DNA from: Bacillota bacterium
GTDB taxonomy: Bacteria; Bacillota; Clostridia; Christensenellales; Aristaeellaceae
DNA length: 64,000 bases
Reading direction: 5' to 3'
Assembly: GCA_963169565.1 (NCBI GenBank)
Contig: CAUJDI010000063.1
Span: forward strand, 1 to 64,000
Positions 37,125 through 48,512 of this stretch are shown piece by piece. The position numbers and the translations under genes are program-made. The notes beneath the pieces are model-generated. The model ran no database searches. It was not told the DNA's origin and saw only the letters and a program-made list of their open reading frames with translations. Position 1 is the stretch's first letter. Each line of letters starts with the position of its first letter.

Positions 37125-39830
37125 TCATTCGCTCACGTGCATGCCGTGGCATTGCTTGTATTTCTTTCCGCTGCCGCAGGGACAGGGACTGTTCCGCCCG
37201 ATCTTTTCACCGGGTTTGATCTTCACAGGCTGGTTTTTGTTCCGCCCGGTGCTGCCTGGCCCGGTCTCCGAGGTGACCCTGACGGCAGCCTTCCGTTCCT
37301 GGGGTTTCTGGATCTTCAGCTGGAAGAGGAATCGGATCGTATCCTCCTGGATCAGCCTCGACATCTCCTCAAACATGTCATAGCTTTCCATTTTATATTC
37401 ATTCACGGGGTTTTTCTGGGCATAGGCGCGCAGGCCGATGCCGTCGCGCAACTGGTCCATCGCGTCGATGTGATCCATCCAGCGGTTGTCGACCGCCCGC
37501 AGCAGGATGGAACGCTCCAGTTCGCGCATATCGATCCCCAGGGCGCTGATCTCCTCTTCACGCCTTGCGTAGAAATCATCCGCCGTCTTCTTCAGGAACC
37601 CGGTCAATCCAGCGCGGTCAAATCCCTTGAACGCCTCCTCATTCGCCCGGATCGTACCGTATGGGACGCAGAGGCGCTCTGCCTCTTCCCTCAGCCCCTC
37701 GATGTTCCAGTCCTTTGCGTCACCGGCGCAGAAGCGCTGTACCGCCTCCTCCAGCAGCTTCCCGTACATCCCGGTGATGGTCTCCCGCATGTCCTGCCCT
37801 TCCAGCACCTGCCTGCGCTGGGTGTAGATGAGCCCGCGCTGCTGGTTCATCACGTCGTCGTACTGAAGCACGTTCTTCCTGACTTCATAGTTCCGGCTCT
37901 CGATGCGTTTCTGCGCGTTTTCGATCTGTCTGGTCAGCATCCCGGCAGCCAGCGGTTCATTCTCGTTCATGCCAAGCTTGCCGATGAGCGGCTCGATGCG
38001 TTCACCGCCGAACAGTCGCATGAGATCGTCCTCAAGGGAAATAAAGAACTGACTCGAACCCGGATCGCCCTGTCGCCCGGCGCGGCCGCGGAGTTGATTG
38101 TCAATTCGCCGGCTCTCATGCCGCTCTGTGCCGATGATGTGCAGTCCGCCCAGGGCAACGACCTTGTCATGCTCAAGGTCAGTGGTCTTCTTATACTCAT
38201 CCTTCAGTGCCAGAAACCGGCTGCGGGCATTCAGGACATCCTCGGACACATCCTCGTTCTTTCCTGTCGCTTCCTCGATGATCTCCTCCGGGACTTCCTC
38301 CTGGCGCAGGGTCCTGCGCGCCATGAAGTCCGGATTGCCGCCCAGAAGGATGTCCGTCCCGCGGCCTGCCATGTTTGTGGCGATGGTCACCGCGTTCAGA
38401 TGCCCCGCCTGGGCGACGATGGCCGCCTCCCTCGCGTGCTGTTTGGCGTTGAGTACCTCGTGGCGGATCCCGCGCATGGCGAGCATACCGCTGATGTGCT
38501 CGGAGACTTCAACGGAGATCGTGCCGACCAGCAGGGGCTGTCCCGTCTTGTGGCGCCGCTCGATCTCCTCCACCACAGCATTGTATTTCCCCTTTTTGGA
38601 GCGGTAGACCATGTCGTTGAGGTCCTTGCGGATCATGGGCATATTGGTCGGGACCTGGACGACGTCAAGCGAATAGATTCCCTGGAACTCGGCCTCCTCC
38701 GTCTTGGCGGTGCCGGTCATGCCGGACAGCTTCCTGTACATGCGGAAATAGTTCTGGAACGTGATCGTCGCAAGCGTCTTGCTCTCGCGTTCGACCTTGA
38801 CGTGTTCCTTGGCCTCGATCGCCTGGTGCAGCCCGTCTGAATACCGCCTGCCGATCATCAGTCGCCCTGTGAATTCATCGACGATCACGACCTCGCCGTT
38901 CTGAACGACGTAGTCCACATCGCGCTTGAACAGCGCGTTGGCCTTCAGCGCCTGGATGAGATGATGATTCAGCTCGCTGTTTTCCGGATCGTTCAGGTTC
39001 TCGATGCTGAAAGCCTGCTCTGCCTTGCGCGCGCCGTCCTCCGTAAACACCACGGCGCGGTCCTTCTCCTCAACCGTGTAGTCAGCGTCGCGTTTCAGCC
39101 GGCTGACAAAGCGGTCCGCACGCTCATACAGATCGGTCGATTTCTCCCCCTGTCCGGAGATGATCAGCGGCGTGCGGGCCTCGTCGATCAGGATGGAGTC
39201 GACCTCATCCACGATCGCATAGACATGTCCGCGCTGCACCATGTCCTTCCGGTATACCACCATGTTGTCGCGCAGGTAGTCAAAACCCATTTCGTTGTTG
39301 GTGCCGTAGGTAATGTCGCTTGCATAGGCGCGCCTTCGCTGTTCATTGTCAAGGTCATGGATGATGACGCCGACCGTTAGTCCCAGGAAACGGAACAGCT
39401 TCCCCATGTCCTCGCCCTGGAATTTGGCCAGGTAGTCATTCACGGTGACGATGTGCACCCCTTCGCCCGTCAGGGCGTTGAGGTAGGCGGGAAGGCAGGC
39501 GGTCAGCGTTTTGCCCTCGCCTGTTTTCATCTCGGCGATCCTGCCCTGGTGCAGAACGATGCCGCCAATCAGCTGGACCTTGAAGGGACGCAGGCCCAGG
39601 GTCCTCCTGGACGCTTCCCGGACCGCCGCGAACGCTTCCGGCAACAGATCGTCGAGGGTCTCGCCGTTTTTCAGACGCTGCCTGAAAACGTCTGTCTGGG
39701 CTCTCAGCTCGCTGTTGCTCATTTTTTCAAACCTGGGTTCCAGCGCTTCAATGGCTTCCGCCTGTCTGCGCAGCGGCTTGAGCTGCGCCTCCTCGCCAAG
39801 CCCCAGGGAAGCTATCAGTTTTTTAAACAT
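37125..39830 (-). CDS. secA: Preprotein translocase subunit SecA
   Basis: [46 protein letters not shown]-terminal SEC-C zinc motif [14 protein letters not shown]. Confidence 0.97.
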   Translation of the reverse strand: MFKKLIASLGLGEEAQLKPLRRQAEAIEALEPRFEKMSNSELRAQTDVFRQRLKNGETLDDLLPEAFAAVREASRRTLGLRPFKVQLIGGIVLHQGRIAEMKTGEGKTLTACLPAYLNALTGEGVHIVTVNDYLAKFQGEDMGKLFRFLGLTVGVIIHDLDNEQRRRAYASDITYGTNNEMGFDYLRDNMVVYRKDMVQRGHVYAIVDEVDSILIDEARTPLIISGQGEKSTDLYERADRFVSRLKRDADYTVEEKDRAVVFTEDGARKAEQAFSIENLNDPENSELNHHLIQALKANALFKRDVDYVVQNGEVVIVDEFTGRLMIGRRYSDGLHQAIEAKEHVKVERESKTLATITFQNYFRMYRKLSGMTGTAKTEEAEFQGIYSLDVVQVPTNMPMIRKDLNDMVYRSKKGKYNAVVEEIERRHKTGQPLLVGTISVEVSEHISGMLAMRGIRHEVLNAKQHAREAAIVAQAGHLNAVTIATNMAGRGTDILLGGNPDFMARRTLRQEEVPEEIIEEATGKNEDVSEDVLNARSRFLALKDEYKKTTDLEHDKVVALGGLHIIGTERHESRRIDNQLRGRAGRQGDPGSSQFFISLEDDLMRLFGGERIEPLIGKLGMNENEPLAAGMLTRQIENAQKRIESRNYEVRKNVLQYDDVMNQQRGLIYTQRRQVLEGQDMRETITGMYGKLLEEAVQRFCAGDAKDWNIEGLREEAERLCVPYGTIRANEEAFKGFDRAGLTGFLKKTADDFYARREEEISALGIDMRELERSILLRAVDNRWMDHIDAMDQLRDGIGLRAYAQKNPVNEYKMESYDMFEEMSRLIQEDTIRFLFQLKIQKPQERKAAVRVTSETGPGSTGRNKNQPVKIKPGEKIGRNSPCPCGSGKKYKQCHGMHVSE

Positions 39831-39964
39831 GGCGTTCTCCTTTGGCGTATCGCCTCGGGAATTATACCATGCTCCGCACAGCAGGAACAAGGACGCAGAA
39901 CGAGAATACAGGCTTGATAAGCCTAAGCAGTCGTATTACCCTGTGTTTGGGAGCGTGAAAGCCA

Positions 39965-40453
39965 TTGCAAGTCAGTCATCCGATCCCCCCGTTCATCCGC
40001 CCGGACAGCCTCGTGCTGATCCTGGGCAGTTTCCCTTCCGCAAGATCCAGGGAAACGGGGTTCTACTACGGTCATCAGAAAAACCGTTTCTGGTTTCTCT
40101 TGTCGATGCTGCTGAAGACCGGGACCCCTGATTCCATCACGCAGAAGCAATCCTTTTTGACCATGCACCGCATCGCGCTGTGGGATGTGGTTCAGAGCTG
40201 TGAAGTGGCGGGCTCATCGGACAGCAGCATTCGGGACGTAAAGATCAATCCGATCAATGCGCTGCTCTCTGGCAGTAACATCCGCGCCGTTCTCCTCAAC
40301 GGAAAGGTTGCGGGGAAGCTGTTTCTCGCGAACGTCTGCCTCAAGCCGGACCTGCCGGCTATCGTTCTTCCCTCGACCAGCGCGGCCAACGCCTCCTGTT
40401 CATTGGAAAAGCTCGCGGAGGAATGGAAAGTCATCCTCACCTGTCTGAAATGA
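39965..40453 (+). CDS. DNA-deoxyinosine glycosylase (uracil-DNA glycosylase superfamily)
   Basis: LILGSFPSARSRETGFYYGHQKNRFW; ALWDVVQSCEVAGSSDSSIRD; VLPSTSAANA. Confidence 0.88.
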   Translation: MQVSHPIPPFIRPDSLVLILGSFPSARSRETGFYYGHQKNRFWFLLSMLLKTGTPDSITQKQSFLTMHRIALWDVVQSCEVAGSSDSSIRDVKINPINALLSGSNIRAVLLNGKVAGKLFLANVCLKPDLPAIVLPSTSAANASCSLEKLAEEWKVILTCLK

Positions 40454-40502
40454 AACAGACCCTCCGCGCATCAGGCAGGAGGGTCCGCGGAATGAACCTG
40501 GC

Positions 40503-41873
40503 TTACAGGATATGTTTCCGGAGGTCGGCCTTTTTCGCGGCTTTGACGTGATCCAGAACGTATTGGGACGTGATGGCGAGTTCCACTTCCGGCATCTCAT
40601 CCCCGCCCGCGTTGAAGGAGATGTCCTCCAGCAGTTCCTCAAACACCGCATGGAGGCGCCTGGCGCCGATGTTTTCACCGGCATCATTGAGGTTGCAGGC
40701 TGCCTGCGCGATCTGGACGAGGGCATCCTCCTCAAACGTCAGCCTGACCTTGTCCGCTCCCAGAAGGGCCGCATACTGCAGGGTCAGCGCGTTTTCCGGC
40801 TGGCTGAGGATCCTGACAAAATCCTCCCGGGTCAGGCTCTTCAGCGTTACCTGGACAGGAAAGCGGCCCTGCAGTTCAGGGATCAGGTCTGATACCTTGG
40901 CCACGTGGAAGGCCCCCGCCGCGATGAACAGGATAAAATCCGTCCGGACAGCGCCGTGCTTCGTATTGACCACGCTGCCCTCCACGATCGGCAGGATATC
41001 CCGTTGGACTCCCTCCCGTGACACGTCAGGCCCTGATGATGCGCTGCTCCTTCCCGCGATCTTGTCGATCTCATCGATGAACACGATCCCGTGCTGCTCA
41101 GTCCTTCGGATCGCCTCTTCCTTGACCGCGTCCATGTCGATCAGCTTCTGTGCTTCCTGCTGGGTGAGGATCTTCCGCGCCTCCTTGACTTTCACCCGGC
41201 GCAGTTTGGTCTTCTTCGGCATCATCCCGCCCATCATGTCGCCGATGTTGATGGACGCGCCGCCGACTTCCAGCTGAGGAGTCCCCTCCTCGACCTCGAT
41301 CTCAAGTTCCTCGTCCTCCAGCACGCCGCTGCGCAGCCTCTGCATCAGCTCCGCCCTGCGGCCGGTCAGCCTCTGGCGTTCTTCATCGCTCATGTCGGGT
41401 TCCTTCTGCCGACCGCGCAGGAGCAGGTCGATCGGGTTGGCGGCTTGTTTGGGCGGCGGGCTTGCCAGCAGGGTCAGCAATTGATCCTCGGCCAGTACTT
41501 CCGCTCGGGCACGGATCCTCTCCTCATGTTCCCCCTGCACCATCCGTACCGCGTTTTCCGCCAGATCCCGGATGATGCTCTCCACGTCACGGCCGACATA
41601 GCCGACTTCCGTAAATTTCGTGGCTTCCACTTTCACGAACGGCGCGTTGACCAGCTTCGCGAGGCGACGGGCGATTTCCGTCTTGCCCACACCCGTCGGG
41701 CCGATCATCAGGATGTTCTTGGGGAAGATCTCATCGCGCAGGGCCTCATCCACCAGGCTCCTTCGGTAGCGGTTGCGCAGGGCGATGGCGACCTGCCGCT
41801 TCGCCTCGTCCTGGCCGATGATGTAGCGGTCCAGCTCCCTGACGATCTCCCTGGGTGTCAGCTCACGCGTCAT
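40503..41873 (-). CDS. hslU: ATP-dependent protease ATPase subunit HslU
   Basis: [65 protein letters not shown]. Confidence 0.97.
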   Translation of the reverse strand: MTRELTPREIVRELDRYIIGQDEAKRQVAIALRNRYRRSLVDEALRDEIFPKNILMIGPTGVGKTEIARRLAKLVNAPFVKVEATKFTEVGYVGRDVESIIRDLAENAVRMVQGEHEERIRARAEVLAEDQLLTLLASPPPKQAANPIDLLLRGRQKEPDMSDEERQRLTGRRAELMQRLRSGVLEDEELEIEVEEGTPQLEVGGASINIGDMMGGMMPKKTKLRRVKVKEARKILTQQEAQKLIDMDAVKEEAIRRTEQHGIVFIDEIDKIAGRSSASSGPDVSREGVQRDILPIVEGSVVNTKHGAVRTDFILFIAAGAFHVAKVSDLIPELQGRFPVQVTLKSLTREDFVRILSQPENALTLQYAALLGADKVRLTFEEDALVQIAQAACNLNDAGENIGARRLHAVFEELLEDISFNAGGDEMPEVELAITSQYVLDHVKAAKKADLRKHIL

Positions 41874-42406
41874 CAGACATCCTCCACGATGATGTTCTCA
41901 TTGGTAAACACGCAGATGGAAGCAGCGATGCGAAGCGCTTTCTCCGCGATCTCCGCAGCAGTCAGTTCGGTGTTCTGCGCGAGCGCGCGCGCCGCGGCGA
42001 GCGCAAAATTCCCGCCGGAACCGATCGCGCAGATGCCGTCGTCCGGCTCAATGACCTCACCGGTGCCGGAAATCATCAGCATCTGGGTCTGATTGGCGGC
42101 GATCAGCATGGCCTGGAGCTGACGCAGCGCTTTGTCCCCGCGCCATTCCCGGGCAAGGCTGACGGCCGCGCGTTCCAGGTTGCCGTTTGTCTGAACGAGC
42201 ATTTCCTCAAACCGGTCGCTGAGCGTAAAGGCATCGGCGACCGAGCCGGCAAAGCCGACGATGACCTGGTTGTTGTAGATCCGGCGCACCTTCCGCGCCG
42301 TGCTTTTGAAAATGGTGTTCTCGCCCATGGTGACCTGCCCGTCTCCGGCGATGGCGATCCTGTCGAACCGCTTGACGGCGCAGATCGTGGTCCCTCTCAG
42401 TTCCAT
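41873..42406 (-). CDS. hslV: ATP-dependent protease subunit HslV
   Basis: [58 protein letters not shown]. Confidence 0.97.
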   Translation of the reverse strand: MELRGTTICAVKRFDRIAIAGDGQVTMGENTIFKSTARKVRRIYNNQVIVGFAGSVADAFTLSDRFEEMLVQTNGNLERAAVSLAREWRGDKALRQLQAMLIAANQTQMLMISGTGEVIEPDDGICAIGSGGNFALAAARALAQNTELTAAEIAEKALRIAASICVFTNENIIVEDV

Positions 42407-42417
42407 GCTGTTCTCCT

Positions 42418-43728
42418 TTAAGCAAACGCTTCCGGCAGTGCCGGCTTCATCCCGTCCAGGTCCTCAAGCGCGCGCTGCGCAAGGCGCAGATACCGCTGCT
42501 GTTTTCCGCTCACTTTCGCCTGAAGCGGCGGAAGTAGGCCGAAGTTGACGTTCATGGGCTGGAAATTGCGGTTGTCAGTGCTGATATAGCGTCCCAATGC
42601 GCCGATGGCCGTCGTGTCAGGGAACAGGGGATCCTCATGGCTCCTGAGCCGTGCGGCCATCGTGACGCCCGCGGTCAGCCCGGACGCGATGCTCTCCACA
42701 TAGCCCTCGACGCCTGTGATCTGACCGGCGAAAAACCGCAAAGGGTATCCAATCATGCCATACTGTCTGTCCAGGAAACCCGGACTGTTCAGGAAAGTGT
42801 TCCTGTGCATCATGCCGTATCGGGCAAACACCGCGTTTTCGCATCCGGGGATCAGCCCGAACACCCGCTTCTGCTCCGGAAACTTGAGCCTGGTCTGAAA
42901 CCCGACGAGATTGTACAGGGTCCCGGCCGCGTCGTCCTGCCGCAATTGTACAACGGCAAAGGGTTCCCTGCCAGTCCTTGGGTCCCTCAGCCCTACCGGT
43001 TTCATCGGGCCAAAGGCGGCAGCCAGATAACCCCGCCTGGCAATGGACTCGATGGGCAGGCATCCCTCAAACAGCAGGTTCTCCTCAAACCCTTTGACAG
43101 GCGCACACTGGGCGTTTGTCAGTTCGTCAATGAACCGGCTGTATTCCTCCTCGTTCATGGGGCAGTTGAGGTAATCGTCCCCCCTTCCGTGCCGGGAAGC
43201 GCGGAAAACCTTGTTGTGATCGATGGAATCCGCGATGATGACTGGCGCGGCAGCGTCATAGAAATGCAAAGTGCCCGAAAGCTTTTCGATTTCCTCAGCC
43301 AGGCCCCCCTCAGTCAGCGGGCCTGTCGCGATGATGAAGGGCTCCTCCGGCAGGGCGTCCAACTGCCCGCATTCAACACGGATCAGCTTGTGGTTTCTGA
43401 TCCGCTGCGTGACCAGGGCGGAGAATCCTTCACGGTCCACGGCCAGCGCGCCGCCGGCCGGCACGCGGGTCTCATCCGCGGCGGAGATCAGCAGCGAATG
43501 AAGCCTTCGCAGTTCTTCCTTCAGCAGCCCCGGCGCGTTTTCCAGCCTGTCGCCGCGCAGGGAATTGCTGCAGACCAGTTCTGCAAAATCCGATGACCGG
43601 TGAGCGGGGGTAAAATGAACGGGTTTCATGTCCACCAGCCTGACCTGTATGCCGCGACTGGCCAGCTGCCAGGCCGCTTCGCAGCCCGCCAGCCCGCCCC
43701 CGACCACCGTCACGCCGGTTTCAGGCAT
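42418..43728 (-). CDS. trmFO: Methylenetetrahydrofolate-tRNA-(uracil(54)-C(5))-methyltransferase TrmFO
   Basis: [56 protein letters not shown]. Confidence 0.96.
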   Translation of the reverse strand: MPETGVTVVGGGLAGCEAAWQLASRGIQVRLVDMKPVHFTPAHRSSDFAELVCSNSLRGDRLENAPGLLKEELRRLHSLLISAADETRVPAGGALAVDREGFSALVTQRIRNHKLIRVECGQLDALPEEPFIIATGPLTEGGLAEEIEKLSGTLHFYDAAAPVIIADSIDHNKVFRASRHGRGDDYLNCPMNEEEYSRFIDELTNAQCAPVKGFEENLLFEGCLPIESIARRGYLAAAFGPMKPVGLRDPRTGREPFAVVQLRQDDAAGTLYNLVGFQTRLKFPEQKRVFGLIPGCENAVFARYGMMHRNTFLNSPGFLDRQYGMIGYPLRFFAGQITGVEGYVESIASGLTAGVTMAARLRSHEDPLFPDTTAIGALGRYISTDNRNFQPMNVNFGLLPPLQAKVSGKQQRYLRLAQRALEDLDGMKPALPEAFA

Positions 43729-45844
43729 GCTCCGCCTCCTCGGCCTCCTCCATCTGTTCATGATGCCGGCAAGTCTCGTTGCTGCAGAGGAGCCAGAGAC
43801 TGTTTTTCCGATATCTCTCCGTCATGAAGCTTTCGCAGACCGGGCATTTCTTCTCGGCGACCTTGTCCCATGAGGTAAAGCCACAGTCGGGAAAGCGCTC
43901 GCAGCCATAAAACTTGCGGCCTTTGCGCGTAGTCTTTTCCAGAAGGCCCGCGCCACATGCCGGGCACAGCGCTTTGATATAGGTCAGGACCGGTTTCGTG
44001 CTCCGGCATTCCGGAAAGCGCGGGCAAGCCAGGAAGCGGCCGTACCGGCTCATCTTGTAGACCATCATCGCGCCGCACTGCTCGCAGGGGACATCGGACA
44101 CCTCATCGGGTATCTCGACCTTTTCCAGTTTGCTCTCAGCGTTTTCAACCATTTCGCGGAAGGACGGATAAAATTCCCTCAGGATCGATTTCCATCCTGT
44201 CTTTCCCTCAGCCACCTCATCCAGCCTGTTCTCCATCTGCGCGGTGAACTCAAGATTGACCACGGGTGCGAAGTAATCCAGCATGATGGCGTTTACCATC
44301 TTCCCGATCCGGGTGGGATACAGCTTCTTTTTTTCGCGGGATACATAGCCGCGGGAGAGGATCGTGCCGATGGTGGGCGCATAGGTTGAGGGACGCCCGA
44401 TGCCTTTCTCCTCCAGCGCGCGGATCAGAGAGGCCTCGGTGTATCTGCCCGGCGGCTGGGTGAAGCGCTGCTCTGTCAAAATGTCAAGGATCCTGACCGG
44501 GTCGCCTTCCTTGAAATCCGGCAGGCTGCTCTGTATCTCCTGCCCGTTTTCATCGGTTCCCTCTTCATACAGGGCAGTGAAGCCCGGAAAAGTCTTATGC
44601 TCGGCATAGTAGCGGAGCGTCACGCCCTCGGAGATCAGGTCAGCGGTAAAGGTCTCATAAACGGCGTCCTGCATCTGGCTGGCCAGGAAACGTGAATGGA
44701 TCAGGCGGTACAGCTGCAGCTGCTCCCGGCTAAGGTATGTCTTGACGCTGTCAGGTGTCCTCGCGGCGTCTGTCGGACGAATGGCCTCATGCGCGTCCTG
44801 GGCGCGGCCGGACGCCTTGTATTCCCTCGCTGCCTTGGGAAGATACTTTTCGCCGTAGGTTCTCTCGATCATGTCGCGCGCTGAGGAGACTGCCTCCGCA
44901 CTGACGCGGACGGAATCGGTGCGGATATAGGTGACCAGGCCGACGCTGCCTTCAACGCCCAGCTCAACGCCCTCATACAGTCCCTGGACGACCTGCATCG
45001 TGCGGGAGGAAGTGAAGTTCAGCTTACGGCTGGCTTCCTGCTGCAGGGCGGAGGTCGTAAAGGGCGGAGCGGGGGCCTTGATCCGTTTTTTCCGTTTGAT
45101 CTGGCCGACCTTGAAGGCAGTAGCCTGGATCCTGTCCCGGATCCTGAAGGCGCTTTTCTCATCCTTGACGGCGGTCTTCCTGCCGTTTACTGCGCTGAGC
45201 TTCGCGCGCAGGGGGGTCTTTCCCTGCCTGCTGATCCCGGCCGAGAAATCCGCGCTGATATCCCAATATTCCTCAGGGATGAAGGCGTCGATCTCCTCCT
45301 CGCGCTCGGAAACAAGTCTGAGCGCGACGCTCTGTACGCGTCCGGCTGACAGGCCCTTCTTGATCTTCGCCCACAGGAGGGGACTGATCTGATAACCTAC
45401 GATCCTGTCGAGAACGCGGCGGGCCTGTTGGGCATTCACGCGGTCCATATCGATCATCCGGGGCGCTTTGACAGCGTCCTTCACGTATTTCTTCGTGATC
45501 TCCTGGAACTCCACGCGCACGGGCTTGCTGTCATCCAGTCCAAGCGCCTGAGCCAGATGCCATGAGATCGCTTCCCCTTCCCGGTCAGGATCGGTCGCCA
45601 GCAGCACCTGGCTTGCGCCTTTGGCCATCTTGCGAAGCTTGGCAAGGATCTCCCCCCTGCCGTGTATGGTGATGTACTTGATGGCAAAATCCTCGTCCGG
45701 CTGGATACCGAACTGGGATTTCGGCAGGTCGCGGACGTGCCCCTGCGATGCCTCGACTTTATAGTCCCTTCCTAAAAAACGCGCCACAGTGCGCGCTTTG
45801 GCAGGGGATTCAACAATGACCAGTTTATAACTTCTTGCCTGCAA
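43721..45844 (-). CDS. topA: DNA topoisomerase I
   Basis: LVIVESPAKARTVARFLG; ATDPDREGEAISWHLA; VTYIRTDSVR; C-terminal CxxC zinc fingers. Confidence 0.97.
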   Translation of the reverse strand: MQARSYKLVIVESPAKARTVARFLGRDYKVEASQGHVRDLPKSQFGIQPDEDFAIKYITIHGRGEILAKLRKMAKGASQVLLATDPDREGEAISWHLAQALGLDDSKPVRVEFQEITKKYVKDAVKAPRMIDMDRVNAQQARRVLDRIVGYQISPLLWAKIKKGLSAGRVQSVALRLVSEREEEIDAFIPEEYWDISADFSAGISRQGKTPLRAKLSAVNGRKTAVKDEKSAFRIRDRIQATAFKVGQIKRKKRIKAPAPPFTTSALQQEASRKLNFTSSRTMQVVQGLYEGVELGVEGSVGLVTYIRTDSVRVSAEAVSSARDMIERTYGEKYLPKAAREYKASGRAQDAHEAIRPTDAARTPDSVKTYLSREQLQLYRLIHSRFLASQMQDAVYETFTADLISEGVTLRYYAEHKTFPGFTALYEEGTDENGQEIQSSLPDFKEGDPVRILDILTEQRFTQPPGRYTEASLIRALEEKGIGRPSTYAPTIGTILSRGYVSREKKKLYPTRIGKMVNAIMLDYFAPVVNLEFTAQMENRLDEVAEGKTGWKSILREFYPSFREMVENAESKLEKVEIPDEVSDVPCEQCGAMMVYKMSRYGRFLACPRFPECRSTKPVLTYIKALCPACGAGLLEKTTRKGRKFYGCERFPDCGFTSWDKVAEKKCPVCESFMTERYRKNSLWLLCSNETCRHHEQMEEAEEAEHA

Positions 45845-45862
45845 AAAAGCCTCCAGCGATCG

Positions 45863-46966
45863 TCATCTCCGGGCCTGCCTGAACATGCGGCCGGGAAGGG
45901 AATCGATCAGTCCAAATAGTTCCAGCTGCGTGATCGTCACATTCAGCTGCGGCGCCGGGACCTCAAGGAGCTCCAATAATTCGTCAAAGCCCCTGGGTTC
46001 ATCGCACAGCGCATCATATAGCCTGCGCTGCTGGTTTGTCAAATCAGGCATCGGTAACTCCAGCTGCTCAGCGCCTTGTCCATGCTGCCAGCCCATGTCC
46101 TCCATGATGTCCGCAGCCGAGGTGACAAGGCGGGCCCCTTCACGGATCATGCGGTGGGGCAGCTCGCTGCCCGGCAAGCCCACCTGACCGGGCAGCGCGA
46201 ACACTTCCCGTCCCTGTTCCAGCGCGTGCCCAATGGTGATCTGGGTGCCGCTCTTCTCCCGTGCTTCGATCAGCACGACGCCGTGGCTGAGCCCTGAGAC
46301 CAGGCGGTTCCGGAAGGGGAAATGGAAGGAGAGCGGTCCGGCGCTGGGATGAAACTCGCTGATCAGGGCCCCACCCTGTCGGATCATCTTTTCTGCCAGG
46401 TCAGCGTTCTCCTGCGGATACACGCGGTTGATGCCGGAACCAAGAATGGCGACGGTCCTTCCACCGCCGTCCAGCGCGCCCTCATGCGCAGCGGTATCGA
46501 CCCCCCGGGCCAGGCCGCTCACCACGGTGACGCCGTTTACAGCCAGATCCCTCGCGATGCGAAAAGCCTGGTCCCGTCCGTATTTTGTCTCGCGACGGGA
46601 TCCGATGATCGCGATGACGCGTTCCTCGTGCTTTATCATCCTTCCCCTATAAAACAGCAGATCGGGGGGATCCCCGATCCTTTCCAGCAGGTCCGGAAAA
46701 GCCTGATCACCAAAAACAGCCAGCGAGATCCCGCTGCGAATGATGGACTTCTCGATCCTGTCCAGGCCCTTTGTACGCAGGTCAGCCAGCTCGGCATATG
46801 CCTTGCTCCCCGTGACCAGCGCCATATCCGGCGTGAACCCGTCAAAGACCGCTTCCGCGGACAGGTATGTTTCAAGCAGGCGCTTTCGACTGCTGTAACT
46901 CAGGGATTCACTGCAGGAAAGCCAGACCCGGCAAAGCCTTTCCCGTGTTTCAGGCATGTCGGTCAC
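45863..46966 (-). CDS. dprA: DNA-processing protein DprA
   Basis: IAIIGSRRETKYG; VVSGLARGVDTAAHEGALDGGGRTVAILGSGINRVYPQEN; REKSGTQITIGHALEQGREVFALPGQ. Confidence 0.96.
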   Translation of the reverse strand: MTDMPETRERLCRVWLSCSESLSYSSRKRLLETYLSAEAVFDGFTPDMALVTGSKAYAELADLRTKGLDRIEKSIIRSGISLAVFGDQAFPDLLERIGDPPDLLFYRGRMIKHEERVIAIIGSRRETKYGRDQAFRIARDLAVNGVTVVSGLARGVDTAAHEGALDGGGRTVAILGSGINRVYPQENADLAEKMIRQGGALISEFHPSAGPLSFHFPFRNRLVSGLSHGVVLIEAREKSGTQITIGHALEQGREVFALPGQVGLPGSELPHRMIREGARLVTSAADIMEDMGWQHGQGAEQLELPMPDLTNQQRRLYDALCDEPRGFDELLELLEVPAPQLNVTITQLELFGLIDSLPGRMFRQARR

Positions 46967-48497
46967 CCCAGTATTTCCCGTCCAGCATGCGATATTGCAC
47001 GGCTTCCGCCATCGCGGCCAGACCGACCGCCTCCTCGCTGGCCAGGTCGGCGATGGTCCTGGCCACCTTGATGAGCCGTGTATAGGCGCGCATGCTCATC
47101 CCATATCGTTTCACCGCGTTTTGAAGGAGCGACAGCGCGTCCGGCGTGACGTTCGCCGCTCTTTCCATATTTTTGCCTTTCATCTGCGCGTTGGTGCGGA
47201 TCCCTGTTCCATGAAAGCGCTTTTCCTGAAGGTCCCTCGCCAACCGGACCCTTTCCCTGACCTCAAGGCTGCCCTCCGTCGACGGCCCTTTGACGATCTC
47301 CTCCACCGGCACCGCGTCCACCTCCACCTGGATGTCGATGCGATCCAGCAGAGGGCCGGAGATCCTGTCAAGGTACTTCCTGATCTCATGGCTGCCGCAG
47401 CGGCAGTGGTGCGTCTTGCTGCCAAAGTAGCCGCAGGGGCATGGATTCATGCTGGCGATCATCATGATCCGAGACAGGTACTGGGTGTGCGCTTTCACGC
47501 GGGAAATGGTGATCTCGCCGTCCTCCAGCGGCTGGCGCAGCGCCTCCAGGATATGCCGCGGGTATTCCGGCATTTCATCCAGAAACAGGACACCGTTGTG
47601 AGCGAGGGATACCTCCCCCGGCAGGGCGTGGGTCCCTCCTCCGATAAGCGAGGCAAGGGACGCCGTGTGATGCGGGGAGCGGAACGGCCGCTGAGTGATC
47701 AGCCCCGAGCCGGGTTTGAGCACGCCTGCCGCGGAGTGGATGCGGGTCGTCTCAAAGGCCTCCTCCTGCTTCATTTCCGGCAGCAGTCCGGGCAGACAGC
47801 GCGCCAGCAGGGTCTTTCCGGAGCCCGGGGTCCCGATGAGCAAAAGATTGTGCCCTCCGGCAGCCGCGATCTCCAGCGCACGCCTGGCGGCCTGCTGCCC
47901 GCGCACCTGGGACAGGTCCGTGTCATATGTGTTTCCTGTCAGGCAGTCTTCATAATTCTTCTGGATCTGCGCCGGGATATGCAGTTTACCGGAAAGATGC
48001 TGTGCCGTTTCATACAGGCTGGCAGCGGGGTACACCTCCATCCCGCTGACAACCTCGACCTCCCTGGCGTTGTCCCTGGGCAGGATGACTTTTCGGATGC
48101 CAAGTCCATGCGCGCGGATCACCATGGATAAAGCCCCGTTCACCGGGCGGAGTTTCCCGTCCAGCGCAAGCTCCCCGAACATCAGTATATCCTCTATGCC
48201 GGGCGCCTGCAGCTGGCGGCTGGCCAAAATGACAGCGAGGGCAATGGGTAGGTCGAAAGCGCCGCCCTCCTTGCGCAGGTCGGCAGGCGAGAGGCTGACG
48301 ACGGTATGCCCGATGGGCATGATGAATCCGCTGTTTTTCAGCGCTGCGCCCACCCGGTCGCGGCTCTCCCTGACCGCGGCGTCAGGAAGGCCGACGATGT
48401 TGAACTGGAAACTGCTGGCGGAGGTGATGAAGGCCTCCACGTTGACCGGTTCTCCCTGGATCCCATTGAGCGCCATACATTTCGTCCGCGCAAGCAT
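46950..48497 (-). CDS. YifB/ComM family Mg chelatase-like AAA ATPase
   Basis: FNIVGLPDAAVRESRDRVGAALKNSGF; NLLLIGTPGSGKTLLARCLPGLLPEM; FRSPHHTASLASLIGGG; CPCGYFG. Confidence 0.96.
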   Translation of the reverse strand: MLARTKCMALNGIQGEPVNVEAFITSASSFQFNIVGLPDAAVRESRDRVGAALKNSGFIMPIGHTVVSLSPADLRKEGGAFDLPIALAVILASRQLQAPGIEDILMFGELALDGKLRPVNGALSMVIRAHGLGIRKVILPRDNAREVEVVSGMEVYPAASLYETAQHLSGKLHIPAQIQKNYEDCLTGNTYDTDLSQVRGQQAARRALEIAAAGGHNLLLIGTPGSGKTLLARCLPGLLPEMKQEEAFETTRIHSAAGVLKPGSGLITQRPFRSPHHTASLASLIGGGTHALPGEVSLAHNGVLFLDEMPEYPRHILEALRQPLEDGEITISRVKAHTQYLSRIMMIASMNPCPCGYFGSKTHHCRCGSHEIRKYLDRISGPLLDRIDIQVEVDAVPVEEIVKGPSTEGSLEVRERVRLARDLQEKRFHGTGIRTNAQMKGKNMERAANVTPDALSLLQNAVKRYGMSMRAYTRLIKVARTIADLASEEAVGLAAMAEAVQYRMLDGKYWGDRHA

Positions 48498-48512
48498 CTG
48501 AAGGTCCCTTTC

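Noticed and set aside
36909-38840. 643-aa plus-strand ORF opposite prfB/secA
   Set aside because: Antisense shadow of secA; no domain motifs or RBS.
36008-48497. The prfB-secA...hslUV-trmFO-topA-dprA-comM order as a novel cluster
   Set aside because: comM-dprA-topA-trmFO-hslV-hslU is a well-known conserved Firmicutes arrangement; only the absence of xerC and codY next to it is mildly unusual.
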